From: Owenia fusiformis
Taxonomy: Eukaryota; Annelida; Polychaeta; Sabellida; Oweniidae
Assembly (NCBI GenBank): GCA_903813345.2
Contig: CAIIXF020000005.1
Span: 32,927,375-32,991,374, forward strand
DNA length: 64,000 nt
Direction: 5' to 3'
Shown here: piece after piece, positions 55,074 to 64,000 of the stretch
Position numbering within the stretch: position 1 is the first letter of the stretch
How the letters are laid out: each line of letters starts with the position of its first letter
Program-made: the position numbers and the translations under genes
Notes under the pieces: model-generated
Told to the model about the DNA's origin: nothing
Seen by the model: only the letters and a program-made list of their open reading frames with translations
The model's database searches: none

Positions 55074-57281
55074 TAATATTGGTAGACGTAGTGATGGTTT
55101 TGATGATATTTCCCACTAATTCTCAAAATTAAAAATATAGATATACTTACTTGCCTCAGATAAAAATACTAGGCTTGCGGATGAATATGAGCGGTAATTG
55201 TATAAAAGTTCCTTGCCATCGATTCAAAAAGTAATAATTTCCTTTCATGATTTTTGAAAAAACTGTAAATAAATCCTGGATAACAAATTGTAAGAGCAAA
55301 ACATTTTCCTGACAAGTGCATTCACCAAGAACACACCCCATTCTCAACACATCATAATTATGGAGCTGGGCACATAGTTTGTAAGTACTGATTTATTTCA
55401 AAGTTTTGACAGACTATGAGCCATTCTTCTTCATAGGAGCATCGTTCATGCTACTCAGAGATGCTTCTAGTATTGCTACGTCTCAACATTTTTTCTGAAA
55501 ACGATCTGGAACTGCTCAAATCTTCTGGAAAGCACGACAATTTAAAAAAAAAATCATTGGTTGTGGTTTAAGTTATATTCTATGATTTTTTCTTCAAATT
55601 TCATGGCACCAATTAGTGAATAGTGACACTCCATCTGGAATTCATAGAAAAATGTTTATAGCAATGCTTATCACTGATCTGTGAAGGTGCAGAGCATTAA
55701 TTGGGATAACCAGAGTACACCATGCTGTCAGGCTAGGTTCCCCACCTGATACAGGTGATTCACTTGTTCTCAAGATACTTTGGGCAACATAATTACTGGG
55801 AAAACAGGCATTACACAAGTACGAGACAAATCAGGCTGTGATGTCTTAATTTCTCAAAGAATGTGAACATCAGAGGACAATTTTTTTATTACTGAGAAAG
55901 CCTACAAGCTCAATATAACACTGATACAAAAAATCATAAAATTGTGTATTCTCTGAAGATAAGAGGAGCAATTAAAAAAGGGAAAGGGAAATAATTGAGG
56001 TGTTAATTCTAAGATGCTTCTAAAAGCTATTTGTCCCACAAATATGGATAATATATCACCATGTCATAATCTGAAGACATAGTACCAGATACGGTAGATA
56101 GACATCCCTTTCATCTTTCTAAAACAAACCTCATTCGAAATCAATCACAATTTGAATGAAATCTGTCTTTGAGATCAGATTATCATATCAGATTATTATC
56201 CCAACAAATGAAGTTCAGTAGGGATATAGTGAAGAAAAATTCAAAATGGCTTTCTTAAGCAGGAATTTACTATGATTTAGAGATCTCTTCATAATATGGT
56301 TACACTACACTACAATAGATCATAAATACTAAGATGATAATAATAGTATGATAATAATTTCTTAGATGAATATTATATATGAATTTTGATGTATCTCTAA
56401 TTCCTGTCTTTCATTATCTGCACCCGGAGTAGAATAGATGGTAAATATTAAATAACATTTATGAATATTTTGTTCATAAGATTTTCTATTCTGTTGAGTT
56501 TCCATTTTCTAGTTTCAACCACAGTCTGACATTATTTAGGTGATATTACAGATGGTTTAATGGCATGTTTCCTGTTTTATTGCTAAGGATTGTGACTCCT
56601 CATTTGCTAATGGTGAGCTATTTTCTCAATGAATATTAGTTGTTAAGTATTATGGTCCCAGTATTTTAACACTTTCTCATTTCCCTAACTGATTACAAAG
56701 ACTGAATATTTCTGCAGTTAATACAATCATGCAGGTCTTCGTATAAGTAAATTACTTTATATGTTACTTCAATTTGTATATCAACAGATGAACTGTGTGT
56801 TGCAAATTGTACATAAGCTATAGGAAAGATGGTCAATTAAAGGAGTGTGTTTCATGTCTATGTATAATATTTCTATTATTAAGACTGACAGTTGTTATCA
56901 AATTATGATGAACGTTTATAAATCCATCGTTTACTTCTGGAAATGTTGTATTTTTGACCACACCTCTACCAAATTATGAACATATTGGTAGGCTAGGTAT
57001 ATGCTTTTTATTTCTATGTTTGATTCAAATGGTTTCACTTCTAAAATGTACTCAAAATGGCAGCCATCCTGAATATTAAAAACTTTCTTCAGAATTTTTC
57101 TTTTTTGGTGATACAGCAGCTTTTCCTTTTATGCATTCAAGGCATGGGTTTGATCCAAGTTCAGCAGGTATCTTTGCTTGTTGCATCTTGATGTTTAGGG
57201 TCTTAGATCAACTGCTGAGTGACAGTAAACAAAATTTGATACAATATATGATGCACACACAACTTACAGTATACACAAATA
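55074..57281. other. No gene recognised; TCCGTC-family relative at 56190-56660
   Basis: The segment 56190-56660 repeats motifs of 4641-5440 in the same order (GAAGTTCAGTAGGGATATAG; CTGTCTTTCATTATCTGCA; AATATTTTGTTC; GTTTTCTAGTTT-like blocks) without the pyrimidine tract. Otherwise AT-rich non-coding DNA. Confidence 0.45.
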
Positions 57282-57783
57282 CTGTAGATTGGGTTAATTT
57301 GGCGCTACTTAATTTGGCGATTTTGCCATTTTTGGCATATTGGCGGCTATTTAATTTGGCGGACATGCAAAAAAAATTTAACTTACGCGCTGTTTGCGAA
57401 TTACCATGTAAATGGGCATGTTTGGCTATGTTGATTTTTTGCTTTTGAGGACCACTGGCGATATTCACCAAGTTTGCACATTTTTGTGAGATCATCCTTT
57501 ACATTTTGGACCTCAATCGATGCTGCTACTATACCATGCTTTTCCTCTCCAGTTATTCCCTGAGTATTAATGAGTGACTGACCAATTCTGAGCCAATTTA
57601 TGAGAGGCTTTTTCATATTTTTGAAAAAACTAAACCGGAAGTGACCTAAATACACTGGACTAAATACCCTAGATAATTCCCGGGGATTCATTCTAAATTT
57701 TGGCGAAGATTTATATTGGCGAATTTTTCAATTTCGCCAAATTCGCCAAATTAAAGCGGGCGCCAAATTAACCCAATCTACAG
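57282..57783. mobile_element. MITE, 502 bp, TA-flanked, GGCGC-type TIR
   Basis: The TIR CTGTAGATTGGGTTAATTTG followed by GCGC is present at both ends in inverted orientation and perfectly matched over 24 bp. TA flanks lie at 57280-57281 and 57784-57785. The arms are rich in AATTTGGCG / CGCCAAATT repeats. Frames at 57131-57691 on both strands come from this symmetry and are not genes. Confidence 0.88.
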
Positions 57784-57785
57784 TA

Positions 57786-60700
57786 TACATTGTGATGCAA
57801 ACACAGAATATTATGGAAAGTTGAGTACTCAATTTTCCATGGTATTTGATTATTGGTCTAAACTCCATATAGTTTTCCATGCTCCCATGTCTCCCACCAT
57901 GGCTAGTTAGAAGCACATGACCTGAACAATTGCACACCAGTCATGTTTAGTGCATTTCTCTAATAAAACTATTTTCCCATTGATACTGAGTAATTTTCTT
58001 GGAAAGGAAGAACAAAGGGCATTGATTAATGTATCAAATACAGAAACAGGACATAGTAATATAACAATAAGATGTGCTCTTTCTAAATTATGTTTCCCAT
58101 TTCTTGATATATTGCTACAAATAGTCTATTGATAAAACAGAAACAGCGGATATCTGGAATTTCTTCAGAAAACAAAACAAACACAATTATAACTGCAAAT
58201 GGCATGTTTTCCAATGATTGATGTGATATTAATGATTTCATATTTAATTTTTACTTAAGATTGATGAATGTTTTGATTGATGGTTTCATATTTCTTGGAA
58301 GGTCAGTTTACATTTGATATTGTGCAGTTTCAGCATTTTAGCAAGATATCATCGATGTATTTCAACTTTTTTGGGGCTCATTTTTGACTGTCTGAAATAT
58401 ACAGTATGCAACTGTATTTTTAGTTTAATTCAAGTATGACTCTCTTGCTTTCATATACTTGTGCAAATCATTAAATTTGGTATTAAGTTCAATTGAGATT
58501 ATTTTTAGGTGAGGGCATTTGTTTAGATAGCTAGATGTTGAATCTTCAAGGATTCCACTGTCTGCATTTAATAAAAAGCTAACAGTAATCACAATAGATG
58601 CAAAGTGTCCCCTGACAAGAACATGGCATGCATACATGATGTTCTTAACAAGGTCTGGTCCAGGTCCAGAATCCGCAATTATTAAATGTCTGACATTTTA
58701 TGTGATCTCAGCTATTCAATAAACGTGTATTCGGAAAAAAGTTCCTTCCTGTAATAGGATATTTGTCCGGTTTGCTCTATTTATTATTCTGTATAATGTG
58801 TTGCAAGGTTTAATTTCATCCTGGGAAAAAGTTCATTGGAGCGGAACTACATTCATTTTATTTCTTTTATTAAATACTCAGTTAATAAAGTTACCAATTT
58901 ACATCACATTAACTCTCATCTCAATATCTGCATTATTTGGTAAGTGTGCCTCTGTAGAAGGAGCCAAAATGGGGTTAATATATATTAGTGAGATATTTTT
59001 TCAAAGATTCGATGTACTTAAATAACAGATGTCAGAGTTATAAAAGGGACTAATACTAATACGACTGTATCAGAGCTGAAGTTCGTTTTACTTAAATCAA
59101 TGTGCCTGTATGTGTCATAGTATAACTCTAGGTCTCTTTCTGAATGTTTTATTTCTGGGAGTTCATACCATAAACCTGTTTATCTGTTAACAGATAAATG
59201 AAAGATTAATAAGAATATACAAAGGGCAACATGTAAAAATTATAGCAATGCAACCTCCATCAATCACATCAGTTTCTTAGTATAATCAAGTTCCACCTCT
59301 TGATATGCTCAACATCATGGTATAGTATGGTGATTTCAATCATGATTGCTGTGGTATATAGCCAGCTATTTTCTGATTATTTTTGAATTTTTGTATTTTA
59401 TGGATCATGACAATGGGAGCATTACATACTGTTTCAGTGCATGATATGTCATTGTTAGGGATGTTCGGGCTCAGTTTTTTTATCATCACATAAATTACTC
59501 TTACGCATTTGTTCCTGCATATTTATATGGCACATTGGACCATTCAGGGGTGGGATTTTGACATAGTACTTCATTCTGGGAGAAGGGACTAGACTAGCTA
59601 CTAATTTGCTGAATTGGGGAATTTGCCTGACTAGGTTGGTCCTCAGTAGGGAATTTGATAGCCCAATATTGGGTCTCACATAAACCTTTGAATGGTGCAC
59701 ATACTAAAAGAGACTTCTTCAAGGGGAGAATAACTAAAAAGTTTTTACTCTCTGATTATATGATATTTGATTTTAAGGTTACTTAGCAATATTTCAACAA
59801 AGGGATGTCCCAGTTTTCAATGCTAATGGTTCCCCACTTTCTGCCACTTAAATTCTTCAATTACTTCCATATTTGATCAGATTATCTTGTTGCATATATT
59901 GAATTTGGAATGGTAATGGGTGTGACATTGACATGTTTATTGAGCAAATTGCTTCTGACAGGTTACCTCTACAAATGACAATACATAAATGTGCTTTGTG
60001 TGGATTTTGCTGTCCCTTCAACTCAAAATGTTGTCATGTACCCCCTTACCACCACAATTTCACCACCATAAACTTTTTCTGAAGTACCATCATTATTTGT
60101 GAAGTATTTCAGAACATCACTTATACATCCCACTATAAAAAAACAGACAAAGGAAAGACAGTATAAAAACATCAAATTGCATGTCAGCAAACATTGGTCT
60201 GATTTGACTGACACTGCCATCTTAAGTGAAATTAATATATATTATATATATATATATACATTATATATATTTTAAATATATATATATTAGATGTGTTGAA
60301 CATATGATTTTGGTATTTTTATACAATTTGCATATATGTATAAGCTCATTCTAGATAATCAAGATCTTGGAGTGTTTTCCAATACTCCAATAAATCAAAT
60401 AGTCACCCTGTTTACATTTACTCTTCGGCTCTCTTTTATGTATTTTCCCTAGGTTATTTTTAAGACCTATCTATGCTTGCTGAATACAGATGTAGGTCAT
60501 AAATATCTCTTATATGTCCTAAAGGAGATGTTTTACAAAGCAACTTAAGTGCCCGTCGTTAACATGAATTTGTTTTCGAGATAACATCACCATATTGACA
60601 TAACACTTGTGTTTATTCCTTTACTCAATTACTCTTCATTGTCTCAACGTGCCATGCTCAGAATTCCAATGAGGATAATATGAGGTCAAAATAACAGACA

Positions 60701-63700
60701 ACAAAAGTGCTAAATTGCCCTTTATTGTTATTATATCCAATATTATCAGCATGTAAATCCTTATACATAGCAATATATATACAGTTAATTCAACTTTAAA
60801 TAATAAATGAACTGACTTTGAGAGATCGTTTTTGTGAATTTTAAAGAACTTGTTTTGCTCTGTGTTGACTTGATGCCTTACCCATAATTCATTTGTACTT
60901 CACAAATTGGTTTATGTATGGATTTATGTTCTTCAAATGTAGCATATGCAGCTTCCTGATTAAAATAAGTAAGCTGCTTACCCTTTACTTATGATTTTAC
61001 TTTTTGTATTTTTCATATTGCTGTTATCTGCATCGGCTGACTGGATGAAACCTAATGGTATATGAATACATCTTTTCCAGGTAAGAACATATTTTTACAC
61101 ATCCCATGGTTCTCACATGTATAACTTCCCAGTTAATAAAAACCAGAGAATTAAATTAATATTTAAAATCCTCAACCAAAAATTGTATGTGTGTAGTCAT
61201 CCATGAATTGAAGTCATATCCATCTCTTTCCCCACATATTTTAAATGTATTTATTATTTATAAACATTAAAATTGAATTTGAATAAGTGTTTTTCAAAAT
61301 TGTCAAATAATTAATTTTGGAGACAACCACGTTAATGTGATATTTTAAAACGTTTTTTTTTTTAATATCAGTTTTATTGCCTGGTGATATTTACTCGGAA
61401 GTAGTAATATCATTGAATAAATGTTTAATTGATTAAGATAATGTCATCAATTAAAGATTTATGAAGGTATATAGCTTATTATTTGCAACAATAATTTGAT
61501 ATCACAAGAACACAACCAAAATCATTGGCTGTCATGCAATAAAACCCTTATTTCCTGCTAGAGAATTGAATAGGTTTGAATTATAGGTTTCACACCACCT
61601 AAGTTGATATGATATTATCCTATGTACCTGGTATGGAGCCCATGTTAACTTTCCCAGCAAATATCCTCTAGATATAGCATGAGGATTTTGTGATATAATG
61701 GGGGAATATATTGCATATCTGCTGCCATCTATGGAAAAGAGTGAAATAATATTTGCATATGCTGGAAACGATTCCTATCTTGAAGGTCTGTACATTTAAG
61801 TGGTTATGTTATCAAATGGTTAGGATAGATGGAGATGTCAGACACAATTGAATAAAGGTTCTGTATAATTGCTCAGGAATGAGAAGTGACATGATTACAT
61901 TTCTCCTGCCTGCATATTTATATTGGAGATGACTTGTGATTAGAGTTTTTTAACTGGTAGCCTGGAGTCATCAAGCAATTGAGTATGCATTGACATTTTC
62001 CTCTAATAGATCCATCTAATGGATTTATTTGAGGAAAATTGCTTTGGAATCTTCTATTTTTAGACAAATTTTATTCAAGACTTCGAGCATATGTGGCTTG
62101 TTTGCTAACATGCTCTTCTTACCCTTGGGTCTCTCCTGTCTGTGCTTATAACAGAAATGTTAAATCTTTTCAAGCATTTAGTTCATCATTCCATTTCCCT
62201 TGTTATTACACTAGGCATTTACCTAATATTGAATGTCAGTCTTGTGTAGACCATTTGAAGAAGTCTCAGCTAGTTACTGCCAATAAACAATTTAGGAACC
62301 CAAATGCTGATTTTATTCAAAGGATTTTGTGAGGATTTATATTTGATTTGGTTGTTTTATAGAGTTTATAGGGTTTTTGTGACCCAATAGTCTGATGCAA
62401 TCTCTAATGTGGCATTAACAGCGGAATTTATCTTTAATACATTCACATTTAATGTTAAATGAAGCAGTACTTTTATGATATATAAAGAAAGGTTTCAAAT
62501 CTGTCGCTCGTGTTTTTAATGGAATAAGACATGAATTTCTTCCTTCTGGCAAGATGAGGAAAACATGAACTTGTTCTTGAATCTATAAATTCAACTTTAA
62601 AGATATCTGGCACATAACCAGCAATTCAATTATTAGACTTTGAAGATTATATTGAGCTGACACTTTTCATTAGCAGATATCATCCTAAAAATATTGGTAT
62701 CATAATGTTAAGGTGCTAATATAAAAGTGCTTTAATACTTTAAGTCTAACATACTTTCCTGTCTTCTTGTTTTCTGTACTTATTGCATCTTAGATGTAAC
62801 AGCTATAATTTAATGAAGCTTGAAATACTTGGAATGAATTGCCTTACCTGGTAACCCCAATTTATCATCTGATATCGAGCATGAAAATAATTTCATGAAA
62901 CAATTAATCAAAGAAATATTGGCACACACTTCAGCCTATTCAACTCAATACACAGAATAATGATCGGTCATTCAATAAAATGGGTTGTAGCTGTTATATT
63001 TTTGCATCATCTTTTCCCATATGACCAACCTACAGGGTAAGCCATGAAACATGACCATATTTTTGCAATTATTTTCTTTTTGATGTTGAAAATAACATAA
63101 TGGCTGTATTTGGCAAACTCTTTATATTCACAAAATGACATACACATATGGCCAAAATATAATTTGAATTTAAAAAAGTTGTTACTTCGGTGCAAATAGA
63201 TGTTGAAATACCTTTTGCATTGAAATAGATATGTAATCTTTTTTTGAAATAGATATGTAATCTTTTTCTTTTTTCATTACACTGATAAATTTTATATTTT
63301 CTTGACAAAATGTGAATGTATCTTGTTTAATATCTTCAAATTATTCCTATTAAGAACCACCAAGCTTTGATTAGATTAATTTTTCAAGATCCATTTTGAC
63401 AAGTGGTTCCTGTCACTAATTGAATAATTCTCGCTACATCAAGTGTTATTTGAAATGTATGTCCTGATGTGTTGAAAGGCTGTAAGCCTCTGATATACAG
63501 ACAACATAAGTTACTCTCTGAAGTAAGATTATGTTTATTCAACCCAAGAGAAGCAATATCCATTATTTAAACAATGTCAGTTTTTTCATTTTCATTTCCA
63601 TATCATATGATAGCTGATATTGCCTTCAGTACATGATATTATTCAAATCATGAAGTAGACCGGCTGGCACTTCGGTGGTTTCTGGTAAAATAGAATATGT

Positions 63701-64000
63701 AAAACTCTGAATAGTTCGTTTCAAACCGGATATCAACCTATGCCATAATTCATTTGCTTTCAATCCAGAGCAAGTTATTATTGAATTGAATTGAGACCAT
63801 TGAAAATTTAAAGGAAATGGATCTGAGCGAACATTGAAAAGAACACAGCATAGGGAGAAAGTTGCAGATGTAATTAACTGTGAAAACCCAAACCCTGCTC
63901 TGTTATTCATACCCTTTTACGCTCAAAATATTATGTCATAATCAATATTTTGGAAATGAAACAGTCTTTTGAGACTATCTATATTTCCATAACCTCCAGT
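57786..64000. other. No gene recognised; simple repeats only
   Basis: AT-rich sequence with a (TA)n-type run at about 60234-60292 and a 24-bp tandem pair (TTGAAATAGATATGTAATCT) at about 63219-63268. TACAGGGTAAGCCA at 63030-63043 resembles one end of a mariner-type element, but no opposite end was found. Frames such as 58798-59025, 62039-62332 and 63626-63910 lack start, splice or family support. Confidence 0.45.

Noticed and set aside
57131-57691. Frames on both strands rich in Ala/Asn/Leu
   Set aside because: Produced by the palindromic arms of the 502-bp MITE.
62039-62332. 97-residue frame with several Cys residues
   Set aside because: No splice sites, no start context and no family resemblance. 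The surrounding DNA has the same composition.
63030-63060. Left end of another mariner-type element (TACAGGGTAAGCCATG)
   Set aside because: No matching inverted end or TA-bounded partner found within a plausible distance.

Overview
The window is AT-rich animal genomic DNA. Coding sequence is sparse: a few candidate host exons with spliceosomal borders, separated by kilobases of non-coding DNA. Most of the interpretable content is mobile DNA. The mix (a Maverick/Polinton-type element, a mariner, several small terminal-inverted-repeat (TIR) families, foldback hairpins and dispersed repeats rich in TCCGTC) suggests a marine invertebrate, perhaps a mollusc or another lophotrochozoan. That placement is a low-confidence inference from repeat style.

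The centrepiece is an intact, structurally complete Polinton/Maverick-like element at 38882-47188 (8307 bp). It starts with AG and ends with CT, has TIRs of 211 and 207 bp that are identical except for one 4-bp indel, and is flanked by a perfect 6-bp target duplication, GTTACC. Seven uninterrupted genes lie on the minus strand in this order: FtsK/HerA-type packaging ATPase with zinc fingers, chromodomain DDE integrase, small membrane protein, minor-capsid-like protein, basic protein, major-capsid-like protein, and adenain/Ulp1-type cysteine protease. The last five are packed with junctions of 3, -4, 21 and 1 nt. No DNA polymerase B is present, and the largest ORF-poor stretch is too small to hold one. 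The place upstream of the ATPase is instead taken by a ~790-bp array of GTGAAC repeats spaced 10 or 13 bp apart. A virus-like, capsid-encoding transposon with its own integrase but no polymerase, plus an iteron-like array, is the most unusual object here.

The second mobile cluster is at 22322-25654. A non-autonomous DNA transposon (6-bp target duplication GTTTTC) contains a nested mariner (22562-24931, TA duplication, 41-bp TIRs with one mismatch). The mariner transposase has the DD34D signature but is broken by a 424-bp-period internal duplication, a stop and a frameshift. It also carries a clean 123-bp phase-0 GT-AG intron.

Candidate host exons are at 1220-1361 (+), 21689-21848 (+), 34613-34952 (+, terminal exon), 50514-50563 (+), and 19602-19419 and 18554-18330 (-, one gene). 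None could be assigned to a known family. The rest holds miniature inverted-repeat elements (MITEs: the CAGGCCCGTAGCC family in five places, a 502-bp and a 368-bp TA-flanked element), foldback hairpins at 48023-48242 and 49987-50145, tandem repeats, GC-rich islets at 32641-32810 and 50940-51085, and a tRNA-Gly-like pseudogene at 34358-34429. Long stretches show nothing recognisable.
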